DNA of 35,814 nucleotides, taken from contig JAGGWC010000105.1 in the NCBI GenBank assembly GCA_021157645.1, forward strand, positions 1 through 35,814, written 5' to 3'. Both the position numbers and the translations under genes were made by a program. Of this stretch, positions 6,609-13,847 are shown piece by piece. The notes below the pieces were generated by a model. The model was not told the DNA's origin. It worked only from the letters and a program-made list of their open reading frames with translations, and made no database searches. Source of the stretch: Candidatus Cloacimonadota bacterium. GTDB taxonomy: Bacteria; Cloacimonadota; Cloacimonadia; Cloacimonadales; TCS61. The number at the start of each line of letters is the position of its first letter. Position 1 is the stretch's first letter.

Positions 6609-8026
6609 GTTTCATATATGATGAACCAGAAAAGATAAAGAAAATATACATAAAGGAACTGCCAGTTCTAATTAATGAAAGTAATGAGTTGGTTTGTATT
6701 CCACATTCTCCAGATAAGCCAGTTATAGGTGTAGTAGGACAAAGGTCTTCTGGTAAGTCGTTTTTAGCACATGGGATAATAGATAGAATTTATTGGTACT
6801 GGGGAGAACCACTTATTAGTATGAATGATTTAACTCATGAATCTTATATTTGGTCTACACGAAATAAGATGAAAGCTCAAGTTAAAATACTTGAGAAATA
6901 TGGTGAAAAACCTATGCCATTACCAATAGCATATATTTATCCTTATTTTAAAGGATTTAAGCCACCTGAACATGAATACATCTCTATGAGTATTCCATTT
7001 GAAGATTTTTTGAAGAACTCTCCATACTTTTTAAGATTAAAGCAATCTGAAAAATATTTAGATTTGAATTTAAGATACATTATAGATTGCAAAACTCCAG
7101 AAGAGATTCAAGATATTTTATTAGATAAAATAAAAAATAGAAGCATTGTAAATACAATAATGGCTTCTATGTATAGATATTTAAATCAAGAGATAACTGA
7201 TTTCAATTCTCCAGCACCAGCATATTTAGACATAAGCAATACTTCTGATTTTGATGCTATGTCTGATTTTGAAGGAATGCAATATGACTTAAAGGAACAT
7301 CCAGTATCAAAGCGAGAATATGGTCCTGTTAAAATGACTGAAGAAGAAAAAGAATTTATATATTCTGAATTCAAAGATAATAAAATTATAAGGGATTTTT
7401 CAAGTGTTGATTTTGATAAAACCAAATCCTATTATTGGTTATATCGCTCAAGGTATAATCCTTTATTAGCTTTAGTTAGACAGAATTTAGTTCCAGTAAT
7501 AAATACAGAACAGCTCTTATCTAAACCTTATTTCCATCCATATATGTATTATTTACTTGATACTATAATTCATAATCAATCAAGAGACTATTATTTCGAA
7601 TCTCATAAAATTCCAATATGGATACATCTTGAGGAAGTTACGAGAATAGCTTCAACACAATTAAAAGAAAAGACATCCCAAAAGCTAATTGAAATAGCTC
7701 AAACAGGAAGACCATTAAGAATGGGAATGATATATGTAACTCAAGATTATAATAAAGTGGATACAATTATGCGTTCACAAACTACTTATTTATTTACTTT
7801 CAGGTTCAAAGATAAATCTCAAGCATCTCAAATTAAATCAGATATGGGTCTTGCAGAATATGAAGAAGACGAAATTCTTCATTTAAAGAAGCATCAAGTA
7901 TTTGCTTCTACAACAGACCATTTTGTAATATACTCTCCAGATGGAACAAGATACACTACAGATAAAAGCCAGAAAGGAAGGTCTTTACCGCCCCTTTCGC
8001 AACACAAATCTCCTGGAGCTGGGTGA
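6605..8026 (+). CDS. HerA/FtsK-superfamily P-loop ATPase, candidate DNA-packaging or DNA-translocation motor, 473 aa
   Basis: The Walker A motif GQRSSGKS is at residues 45-52. A Walker B-like strand IPIWIHLEEV (336-345) ends in two Glu, as in HerA/FtsK motors. It is followed by AQTGRPLRMGMIYVTQ (365-380), with the Arg-finger region and sensor Gln in the usual spacing, then SQTTYLFTFRFKD. The roughly 280 residues between the A and B motifs are far longer than in the ~200-aa packaging ATPases of tailless viruses and look like a family-specific insert. There is no TM segment. HerA-fold motors pump DNA into capsids or across membranes. With no pilus or relaxase genes nearby, packaging is the simplest inference. 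The start overlaps the HTH gene (ATGA). Confidence 0.88.
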   Translation: MSFIYDEPEKIKKIYIKELPVLINESNELVCIPHSPDKPVIGVVGQRSSGKSFLAHGIIDRIYWYWGEPLISMNDLTHESYIWSTRNKMKAQVKILEKYGEKPMPLPIAYIYPYFKGFKPPEHEYISMSIPFEDFLKNSPYFLRLKQSEKYLDLNLRYIIDCKTPEEIQDILLDKIKNRSIVNTIMASMYRYLNQEITDFNSPAPAYLDISNTSDFDAMSDFEGMQYDLKEHPVSKREYGPVKMTEEEKEFIYSEFKDNKIIRDFSSVDFDKTKSYYWLYRSRYNPLLALVRQNLVPVINTEQLLSKPYFHPYMYYLLDTIIHNQSRDYYFESHKIPIWIHLEEVTRIASTQLKEKTSQKLIEIAQTGRPLRMGMIYVTQDYNKVDTIMRSQTTYLFTFRFKDKSQASQIKSDMGLAEYEEDEILHLKKHQVFASTTDHFVIYSPDGTRYTTDKSQKGRSLPPLSQHKSPGAG

Positions 8027-8030
8027 TAAA

Positions 8031-8621
8031 ATGAAATATAAAATAGCTATTTTAGCAATACTCTCAATAGCCTTATTAGTGCCTACAGTAAGTGCTAATT
8101 TGGTCTGTACTTGGGAGGATAATACAACCTATACATGTAATGGAACAGTGACTACAGATAATACTTCAGAAGTTATATGCACTAATCTCGAAGACCTAAA
8201 TATAACTGGTTCAGATTCTTGGTTAAAATCAGAGCTAACTGATTATAGAAATCTTTGGCAAGAGTGTCTTACATCAAATAAAAAACCAGAAGATTATATC
8301 CCTACCAGAGAAGAAGTAATCAGTTCTTCATACTATGTTGATTTGAATAAACAATATGAAGACTTGAAATCAGAGTATAATTCATATAAGATGAATTCAG
8401 TTTCTAATTCACAATATAATTCCTGTAGAGAAGATTTGAATAGATGTAATAATGACTTAAATCAAAAAGGAGGAATCCAATGGACTCAAGTTCTCGGAGG
8501 TGCAGCTGCAGCAATATTAGGTATGATGATGTGGGGAAAGAACCCTAAAGATTTATTAGGCGGAAATAAAAAAACACCACAACCAGATGTAATTCGAGAG
8601 TTTGGTCCAGGACATTTATAA
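8031..8621 (+). CDS. Secreted, C-terminally anchored glycoprotein-like protein, 196 aa
   Basis: The start at 8031 is supported by GGGTGA and by a clean signal peptide (MKYKIAILAILSIALLVPTV, cleavage after SA). The frame is open further upstream, but only inside the ATPase gene. The ectodomain has six Cys and N-x-S/T sequons (NTT, NGT, NTS, NIT). Residues about 100-145 are helical or coiled. A Gly/Ala-rich TM helix (about 150-168) leads to a short basic Pro-containing tail. Function unknown; topology matches a minor envelope or surface protein. Confidence 0.72.
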   Translation: MKYKIAILAILSIALLVPTVSANLVCTWEDNTTYTCNGTVTTDNTSEVICTNLEDLNITGSDSWLKSELTDYRNLWQECLTSNKKPEDYIPTREEVISSSYYVDLNKQYEDLKSEYNSYKMNSVSNSQYNSCREDLNRCNNDLNQKGGIQWTQVLGGAAAAILGMMMWGKNPKDLLGGNKKTPQPDVIREFGPGHL

Positions 8622-8622
8622 A

Positions 8623-9147
8623 ATGGTAGAAGAATTAAGAGTACCAAGGTTTCCTTGGCTATATTTTGGAGATGGAACAGTAGCCCAATTATTAAACCAT
8701 AAAGTAGATATAGATAGTGATGGTACAGAAATAGTAGTATTGCGGTTTAAGCCGACCCAAGCACTGAAACAAAAGTATTCAATAAAACCTGAAGAATTGG
8801 ATATGGATGGAGCTATTACTAAAAAGTATCCAAAGGAATTCTTTGTAGCAGGGGATAGAACAGACCCAATATGGAGTGCTTGGTTTTTAGAATGTAATTA
8901 CTTAGGTCAAGAAACAGAATTAAGCAACAGACGAATTGACTTGCTTACAATGATAAGAGGTTATAAGAAATACATAGCTACATTAAAAGCAGAGTTAGCA
9001 TTTATGCATGACACATTAAGAAAAGCAAGGTCTGAGATTCCAGAATGGGCAAGAACATATACTGAAATTCAAAAAGCAATAACTCCGAAGAGAGACAGAG
9101 GAGATGAAGATGAAAAAAATCCATATGCTCCACCATATGAGGATTGA
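8623..9147 (+). CDS. Unknown soluble protein, 174 aa
   Basis: Begins 1 base after the previous stop (TAAaATG). The N-terminal half is beta-rich (RVPRFPWLYFGDGTVAQLL, EIVVLRFKPTQALKQKY). The C-terminal half is helical (ETELSNRRIDLLTMIRGYKK), followed by a charged, disordered tail ending in acidic residues. No TM, Cys or nucleotide motif is seen. Its position between an anchored surface protein and another helical cytosolic protein suggests an internal structural or assembly role, which is inference only. Confidence 0.72.
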   Translation: MVEELRVPRFPWLYFGDGTVAQLLNHKVDIDSDGTEIVVLRFKPTQALKQKYSIKPEELDMDGAITKKYPKEFFVAGDRTDPIWSAWFLECNYLGQETELSNRRIDLLTMIRGYKKYIATLKAELAFMHDTLRKARSEIPEWARTYTEIQKAITPKRDRGDEDEKNPYAPPYED

Positions 9148-9152
9148 TTAAA

Positions 9153-9653
9153 ATGAAAGAAAAAATTATAGATATAAAAGATATTATGAAGAAGATAGAT
9201 ATAGATGACTTAAAATCAAATCCAATACATGCATATCTCTTTCAGTACAACAGTATATTAAAGAGCATTTCTTACAGCGTAAAAAACATAGCTGGAAAAC
9301 CAGTAAATCTAAATTCTGGAGAGACAACATACTCTGAAATAAACAAACTGAAAAAGAAAATAAGAGAAGGAAATGAAGTTCCTTATCTTCCAGAACTGTC
9401 TTATTGGAGAGCTGCAATGCAATTACTTAAACTACAGGAACAGCTTTTAGGTCTCAAGGACGAGATAATTAAAGCAGCTACAAACACAATAGGAAATGTC
9501 TATCTCTACTTAATGGAAAATAAGGACTTCTTTCCGAAAGTTGCAGATAAAATAAAAAATGAAAAAAAGGAGGTGAGTAAGCCTGGAAAGGACTTCCGAG
9601 AGCTTCCCGAAGAGTCGTTGGAGGATGTCGACGACCTCTTGGAGGAAGACTAA
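9153..9653 (+). CDS. Unknown helical protein with acidic C-terminus, 166 aa
   Basis: Mostly helical with a Leu/Lys-rich centre (YWRAAMQLLKLQEQLLGLKD) and an acidic last 25 residues. ATG 9153 is preferred over an in-frame TTG at 9144. The last 80 coding bases are GC-rich and use codons that are rare in neighbours (CGA, CCC, TCG, CTC, GTC). They contain an internal AAGGAGGTGA ribosome-site-like sequence at about 9568-9577, followed in frame by GTG or by Lys/Pro codons. A shorter C-terminal product from an internal start is possible but unproven. Confidence 0.7.
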   Translation: MKEKIIDIKDIMKKIDIDDLKSNPIHAYLFQYNSILKSISYSVKNIAGKPVNLNSGETTYSEINKLKKKIREGNEVPYLPELSYWRAAMQLLKLQEQLLGLKDEIIKAATNTIGNVYLYLMENKDFFPKVADKIKNEKKEVSKPGKDFRELPEESLEDVDDLLEED

Positions 9654-9673
9654 AATCGGCATAGGGAGGTTAA

Positions 9674-9751
9674 ATGGATAAAAGAGTGTCCAAAGGAAAT
9701 GTAGGTTATGAATTAATATTCAAAATGCTATTAGACTATTTGGTTAACTAA
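9674..9751 (+). CDS. Possible micropeptide, 25 aa, ending in the 20-bp tandem repeat
   Basis: GGGAGGT lies 4-10 bases before this ATG, one of the better ribosome sites in the region. The product MDKRVSKGNVGYELIFKMLL plus DYLVN has no family. Its stop falls inside the first perfect copy of the tandem repeat, so it may be the 5' remnant of a gene interrupted by repeat expansion, or a short leader peptide. Confidence 0.35.
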   Translation: MDKRVSKGNVGYELIFKMLLDYLVN

Positions 9752-9806
9752 TATGCTATTTGGTTAACTAATATGCTATTTGGTTAACTAATATGCTATT
9801 TGGTTA
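9736..9806 (+). repeat. Perfect 20-bp tandem repeat, about 3.5 copies
   Basis: Three identical consecutive 20-bp units occupy 9741-9760, 9761-9780 and 9781-9800, with partial copies on both sides (CTATT at 9736-9740, TGGTTA at 9801-9806). Each unit contains GTTAAC within a near-palindrome TTGGTTAACTAA. The last three junctions read ATGCTATTTGGTTA. There are no spacers, so it is not a CRISPR array. Perfect identity means recent expansion or ongoing homogenisation. It sits in the only non-coding stretch between 3.4 and 11.7 kb. Confidence 0.95.
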
Positions 9807-9838
9807 TGTAAATTTAAAAATGAAAAGAGGAGAGTAAT

Positions 9839-10426
9839 ATGAAACTTGATAAGAAAAAAGAAAAAGAAGAAAAAGAGAAGAATAAAAAAGGAAACTATAA
9901 AGTTTGTAAATATTGCGGAGCTAGGATGTATAAAAAAGATATGACTCCTGCAGCGTGGGCTAAAAAGAAATTTTGTTCTGAAGAACACAAAAACAAATAT
10001 TACTACTGGATTCAAAATAAAAAGAAAGAAGAGAGAGATAAATTTAAAGAAAAATTTGAAATTCAAGGAATTAAAGAAATAAATAAATTACGAGATAATA
10101 AACCGATACCTTTTGAGTCACCATTATTTAAAAAAATGAGTGTTCAATTACCTACGAAATATCATAAGACAATGAAAACATTTACAAATTTTAAAAGTGT
10201 AATGGTTTATATTTCACCACAAATAAATGTTAGAGATTTTTCAACAAAATTACACATTTCGGTAAGAGTTCTCGTAAGAGGTTATTGGGCTTACGCATCT
10301 GTATTTAATATTTCAGAGAAGAACCTAATAAAATTTCTAAAAGCAATGAAAGAATATAAGGAAAAAGTAAAGAATGCTAAAGGTAAAATAAAAATAAATG
10401 AAAGGGGAGTTATTTTAGAAGTATAA
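9839..10426 (+). CDS. Zinc-finger protein with basic N-terminus, 195 aa
   Basis: GGAGAG lies just before the ATG. The first 20 residues are almost only Lys and Glu. Residues about 22-45 contain CKYCG and then CSEEH, a CxxC...CxxxH zinc knuckle. The remainder (about 80-195) is a Lys-rich alpha/beta domain with strand-like VMVYISPQINVRDF and LHISVRVLVRGYWAYA. It resembles none of the families I know. Because the repeat precedes it directly, its promoter or operator may include the 20-bp units. Nucleic-acid binding is likely. Confidence 0.72.
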   Translation: MKLDKKKEKEEKEKNKKGNYKVCKYCGARMYKKDMTPAAWAKKKFCSEEHKNKYYYWIQNKKKEERDKFKEKFEIQGIKEINKLRDNKPIPFESPLFKKMSVQLPTKYHKTMKTFTNFKSVMVYISPQINVRDFSTKLHISVRVLVRGYWAYASVFNISEKNLIKFLKAMKEYKEKVKNAKGKIKINERGVILEV

Positions 10427-10435
10427 GAGGTCAAA

Positions 10436-10804
10436 ATGGAAGAATATGAAGAAGAGGACGAATGGTCGGACAGAAACGCAATTATATTGAGAAAACCGAA
10501 AATTTGTCCTACATGTGGTAAGGAGGATTTGGGAATTGGTGATTGGCTTAATCTTATTTTTTACAAACTTGAAGAAAGAGATTCATTTGTTTTAAAAGCC
10601 AATAAACAAAATCTTCCTATAGCTGAAAGACTAATAAGAATGTTGAGTATAGTTGGAGTTGTAGTAGTTGATAGAAAAAAAGAAGTTAAAAAGTTGAAAT
10701 ATCATGGATATAAGTCAAAGAATATTAAAGACTATATAACAGAAATTACAATTATTAAATTTGAAAAAATGCCACAAATAAAAGGACTGGAGAAATTAAG
10801 ATAG
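10436..10804 (+). CDS. Unknown protein with single CPTC knuckle, 122 aa
   Basis: An acidic start (EEYEEEDEW) is followed by KICPTCGKEDLG, one CxxC with no second pair, so metal binding would need dimerisation or a partner. The middle carries a hydrophobic IRMLSIVGVVVVDRKK strand and the end is Lys-rich. AGAGGT lies upstream. The next gene starts immediately after the stop (TAGATG). Function unknown. Confidence 0.68.
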   Translation: MEEYEEEDEWSDRNAIILRKPKICPTCGKEDLGIGDWLNLIFYKLEERDSFVLKANKQNLPIAERLIRMLSIVGVVVVDRKKEVKKLKYHGYKSKNIKDYITEITIIKFEKMPQIKGLEKLR

Positions 10805-11416
10805 ATGGCATATGAATCTGAACTTGAGCAACAGAGAATTCATGAACAAGTAGAAAAAGAAAGAACAAAACCAAGCTTATTGAGTAAAATTAGCTATACT
10901 CAAATTTTGTTTTTTATAGGTATTATTGCATTTATCTTTTTTTATATTACTTCAGGTGGTAAGAATGTAGAATATGTTTACTTTTTATTATTACTTATGG
11001 TTTTATTAGTTCTTGCTAATTTGAAGAAAAATGTAGACAGAAAACTTACAGAAGAAGAAGCAAGAGCCATAGCTTATGCTTGGTTAAAGAATAGACAAAA
11101 GACAGTTCCTGGATTTATACAAGGAACTATTTTATTTCCAGGACCAGCTAAAGAGCATACATTTCAACATGAACCAGACTATTGGGAATTTTATGTACAA
11201 ATACGAGATTTAGATTATAGAACACATAAATATTCTGTTGCAGTTTATTCAATAGGTAATTGGATTGGGCATATTAAACACTTTAGACCTAGACCTGGCG
11301 GTTGGACAGGAGAAGAATCTCCAGACTTATTCAAGATATATGTTCCTAGAGATTCAAAAATGCCTTATAATCCCCCTAGACAACAATTTAAAAAAATAAG
11401 AGGGTGGTGGAGTTAA
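10805..11416 (+). CDS. Two-TM membrane protein with cytoplasmic C-terminal domain, 203 aa
   Basis: After a charged helix (residues 1-25), two hydrophobic helices at about 33-50 and 57-72 form a hairpin with Lys/Arg outside both ends, placing N- and C-termini in the cytoplasm. The soluble domain (about 80-203) starts with an EEEARAIAYAWLKNRQ helix and continues beta-rich with many aromatics (YWEFYVQIRDLDYRTHKY, GNWIGHIKHF), ending basic and Pro-rich. I do not recognise the fold. It is followed 1 base later by another two-TM protein, so both may belong to one membrane complex. Confidence 0.7.
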   Translation: MAYESELEQQRIHEQVEKERTKPSLLSKISYTQILFFIGIIAFIFFYITSGGKNVEYVYFLLLLMVLLVLANLKKNVDRKLTEEEARAIAYAWLKNRQKTVPGFIQGTILFPGPAKEHTFQHEPDYWEFYVQIRDLDYRTHKYSVAVYSIGNWIGHIKHFRPRPGGWTGEESPDLFKIYVPRDSKMPYNPPRQQFKKIRGWWS

Positions 11417-11417
11417 A

Positions 11418-11735
11418 ATGGAAAAAGAAGAATTAAAAATATTTTTGAAATATGTATTTACAAAACCAATACAAGATTTTATTGCAGTATTACGTAAACC
11501 TAGCAACTGGTATACTATTTTACTAGTATTTGCAGTGTTTACTTTAATAAATGCATATATTAGAGCAGGATATGTTATTTCTAAAATGAAAATTCCATTC
11601 CATGTTTTTCTAGTATATTTAATGCTATTTGTAGTTGTAGCATTGTATAAAGAATGGATTGGTGGAAAATGGAAGCATGAATTAAGGAAGAAATATTTAG
11701 AAGAATTAGAGAAAAAACGAAAAATATTTAAATGA
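11418..11735 (+). CDS. Two-TM small membrane protein, 105 aa
   Basis: A helical N-terminus (EELKIFLKYVF) precedes TM helices at about 32-50 and 60-80. The C-terminal 25 residues are a very basic helix (WKHELRKKYLEELEKKRKIF). It is the last gene of the run that starts near 9839 and is followed by a 152-base intergenic region. No family is recognised; a membrane partner of the preceding protein is the simplest idea. Confidence 0.7.
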   Translation: MEKEELKIFLKYVFTKPIQDFIAVLRKPSNWYTILLVFAVFTLINAYIRAGYVISKMKIPFHVFLVYLMLFVVVALYKEWIGGKWKHELRKKYLEELEKKRKIFK

Positions 11736-11887
11736 TGAATGTTCATAATTACCCCTATAAAGCATTGATAGCTTGATGCGATGTGGTTTTTAAAGTCAAA
11801 AAGCAACCAACCGCACCCTTATTCTTAAATTTTATAGACATTGCTGTAATACAAGCTTGAGCTTTAAGATTAGGTGAAAAGATAAAA
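11736..11887 (+). promoter_or_regulatory. Leader/promoter region of the 315-aa protein gene, with hairpin
   Basis: This 152-base non-coding stretch has two TATA-like elements, CCTATAAAGC (11754-11763) and TTAAATTTTATAG (11825-11837), and an AGGTGA site (11872-11877) 10 bases before the ATG at 11888. A hairpin spans 11777-11815: TGCG with CGCA and TGGTT with AACCA, plus an A/T inner part. Transcription from the first element would start near the hairpin and give a structured 5' UTR; the second would give a short leader. No small ORF stands out. Confidence 0.5.
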
Positions 11888-12835
11888 ATGGCAAACAAGA
11901 ATTCTAGCTTGTTGCTACTAGGAGCAATAATTATTATTGCATTTTTAGCAACAGGTGGAAAATTAGGCGGACTTTTTTCCGCAGCTGACACAAACATTGG
12001 CGACACTGGAAGTACAGACACTGGGACTACTGATGTAACACCAACACACTGTGAAGGAATTTCAAGCGTAAAACTATTATACGACGATAAAGATGCTTAC
12101 AAATTAGGAACAGACCCTGGAAGCGTATTGACGATATATGACCCAATTGCTATGACTGTAGCAGACGATGCAACAAGTACAACAGGTCCTACATTAACTG
12201 AATATAAAGCATTAGCAGGAGATAATGCAGGAACTCCAAGTTCTACATATTTTGCAAAAGAATTAGACTTTGAAACAGGTTGTGATGATATACATATTCA
12301 ACCTAAATTATACAAAGCAGGAGCACCTACATTAACATTTGTAAACGACAATGGAATTACACAAAATTCAGATACTAATGATGAAGCAATGGATGCTAGT
12401 TCTTCATATACTCCAGAATTAACTATTAAAGCACCAGCTGATGAATGTTCAAGTGTATACGGAGCATATGTAGTAGCTGAATATGATGCAACATATATTA
12501 AATCTGTTACACCTGTTAGTGGATTAACTGATGCAGACGTAGGAGTATACATAGCACACACTACAAATCAATCAGAAAGTGGAAATGACTTTGACCAATA
12601 TAAAGTAATGAAATATTCTGGAAAATTATGTGACGGAGCAAAAGATACTGTATCTTTCAAAGTTGAAACAACTTCATCAACACCTGGAGAAGATGCAGGA
12701 AACATACAAGTATATTGGTTACCAATAAACAAAGACTTAAATGCAGATACTTATGCATTAATAACTGGAATATACGACGAAGATAACAACGCTATATACA
12801 TTGGAAACACAAGTGCTTACTACTACGGTGCATAA
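11888..12835 (+). CDS. Probable abundant structural surface protein, N-terminal membrane helix, 315 aa
   Basis: Residues 7-20 (SLLLLGAIIIIAFLATGG region) form a signal-anchor or cleavable signal. A Gly/Thr/Asp-rich linker follows, then a beta-rich Asp/Thr/Ser/Tyr-rich ectodomain with three further Cys in a loose pattern. Codon choice differs from most neighbours: many C-ending codons (TAC, AAC, GAC) and few rare ones, as expected for a highly expressed gene. It has its own leader and is the only gene with a hairpin plus seven-T terminator. These point to a major virion or surface protein. No detectable family, and no archaeal pilin cleavage motif. Confidence 0.8.
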   Translation: MANKNSSLLLLGAIIIIAFLATGGKLGGLFSAADTNIGDTGSTDTGTTDVTPTHCEGISSVKLLYDDKDAYKLGTDPGSVLTIYDPIAMTVADDATSTTGPTLTEYKALAGDNAGTPSSTYFAKELDFETGCDDIHIQPKLYKAGAPTLTFVNDNGITQNSDTNDEAMDASSSYTPELTIKAPADECSSVYGAYVVAEYDATYIKSVTPVSGLTDADVGVYIAHTTNQSESGNDFDQYKVMKYSGKLCDGAKDTVSFKVETTSSTPGEDAGNIQVYWLPINKDLNADTYALITGIYDEDNNAIYIGNTSAYYYGA

Positions 12836-12847
12836 ATAAACAATTGA

Positions 12848-12867
12848 GGGCTTTTAGCCCTTTTTTT
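12848..12867 (+). terminator. Hairpin plus oligo-T terminator after the 315-aa protein gene
   Basis: GGGCT (12848-12852) pairs with AGCCC (12856-12860) around a TTT loop and is followed by seven T (12861-12867). Archaeal RNA polymerase terminates at oligo-T tracts, so this should end the structural gene transcript cleanly. It begins 13 bases after the stop codon. Confidence 0.85.
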
Positions 12868-12880
12868 ATTTATATATAAA

Positions 12881-13585
12881 ATGGTACATTTAGTACAAGA
12901 AAAAAGCACTCCTATATTCATCCTTCTCTCACTTATTTTAATATTCTTATTAATTAATTATGATGCGTCAGTATCAATCCCATATATTAGTATTGCATTA
13001 CTTAATTTAATGATTTATTTCGCATATAATAGGTTCAAATTGTCTTTTGATAAGAATGTAAATTGGCTTCATGCAACTATGTTGGGTGTGATAGTTACAG
13101 CAGCATTTATTTTAGTTATGAATGTTCTCGGTAAATTTCTTATGCCTTCATCAATTATTACCCCTTTTTCAGTTATAGAAGTTATGGCTTCTCAATTACC
13201 CAGACCATTATTATCTCAATCTTTGTTCTTTACATGGTTAAGTGTAGGAGTAATATTTCCTATACTTGAAACTGACTTCTTCTTTGGAAGAATATTAGAT
13301 GTACTTGCTACCCGATTTAAAGTAGCATTAAATTATGATTTTTCAAATCGTAAAACTTGGATGTTAATCTTTTTAGTATCTTCATTATTTGCAATATTTC
13401 ATGTAACTGCTAAAAGAGGAAATTTAGATATTGGATTATTATTTACATTTATATTTGGAATAATCAGTTGTTGGATGGTTTTAAAGTATAAGCGTACAGC
13501 TGAAGCGGTAATGTTTCATGTCATAGCAAATACTACATATCTAGTATTTGCAAATCTAGCAATAATACAAGCAGCTCTACATTAA
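12881..13585 (+). CDS. CPBP/CAAX-protease-like integral membrane protein with degenerate motif 1, 234 aa
   Basis: A multi-TM protein with the three spaced CPBP (Abi/CAAX prenyl endopeptidase Rce1-like) motifs. The first is normally EExxFRG; here it reads ETDFFFGR (130-137), so the second Glu is not in place and Arg/Gly are swapped. The second is FAIFH (170-174) and the third HVIAN (213-217), both intact in their His and Asn. About six to seven hydrophobic helices are visible. The altered motif makes protease activity uncertain. CPBP proteins process peptides or act in immunity and scaffolding. It starts 14 bases after the terminator with no clear Shine-Dalgarno site, so its promoter probably lies inside the preceding gene or it is read through. 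Confidence 0.72.
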   Translation: MVHLVQEKSTPIFILLSLILIFLLINYDASVSIPYISIALLNLMIYFAYNRFKLSFDKNVNWLHATMLGVIVTAAFILVMNVLGKFLMPSSIITPFSVIEVMASQLPRPLLSQSLFFTWLSVGVIFPILETDFFFGRILDVLATRFKVALNYDFSNRKTWMLIFLVSSLFAIFHVTAKRGNLDIGLLFTFIFGIISCWMVLKYKRTAEAVMFHVIANTTYLVFANLAIIQAALH

Positions 13586-13592
13586 TCATACT

Positions 13593-13606
13593 CTTAAATA
13601 TAAAAA
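13593..13606 (+). promoter_or_regulatory. TATA-box promoter for the small membrane-protein operon
   Basis: CTTAAATATAAAAA lies just after the CPBP gene. A start about 25 bases downstream (near 13628-13632) leaves a leader containing the AAGGAGGTGA site (13639-13648) before the ATG at 13657. This fits a strong promoter for a highly expressed membrane protein. Confidence 0.5.
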
Positions 13607-13656
13607 ATAGGGATAAAAGTTAAAACAATAAAAAAATTAAGGAGGTGAAAAAGCAA

Positions 13657-13842
13657 ATGAATTTCGATTGGAAGAGATTCCTGATTATAGCAGTAGTAGG
13701 TGTTTTAGTATTTGGCTTTATAGCAGACCCACTAGCAGGAATCGTTAAGTACAACATATTAGGAATACTACAAATAGGAAGAATGTTGGCTTTTGGAATT
13801 GCAGTGTTTATTGCTGAAAGCGTTTATTCCTATTTTAAATAA
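13657..13842 (+). CDS. Two-helix hydrophobic microprotein behind a near-perfect Shine-Dalgarno site, candidate envelope or capsid protein, 61 aa
   Basis: AAGGAGGTGA (13639-13648) fits the 16S rRNA tail almost perfectly and sits 8 bases before ATG 13657. The in-frame GTG at 13645 is inside that site and is not the start. The product has a basic amphipathic start (FDWKRF) and two hydrophobic helices at about 8-24 and 36-57, separated by a short ADPLAGIVKYN turn. C-ending codons suggest high expression. Major capsid proteins of spindle-shaped archaeal viruses are also short proteins with two hydrophobic helices, so this is a candidate. Sequence identity to them is not evident by eye. Confidence 0.7.
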   Translation: MNFDWKRFLIIAVVGVLVFGFIADPLAGIVKYNILGILQIGRMLAFGIAVFIAESVYSYFK

Positions 13843-13847
13843 ATAAG

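Noticed and set aside
9736..9806. CRISPR array
   Set aside because: The 20-bp units are directly adjacent with no spacers between them, and no cas genes are present.
9788..10066. Long hydrophobic minus-strand ORF
   Set aside because: It is a shadow of the Lys/Glu-rich coding sequence at 9839, where AAA/GAA codons read as TTT/TTC on the other strand. It has no start signals.
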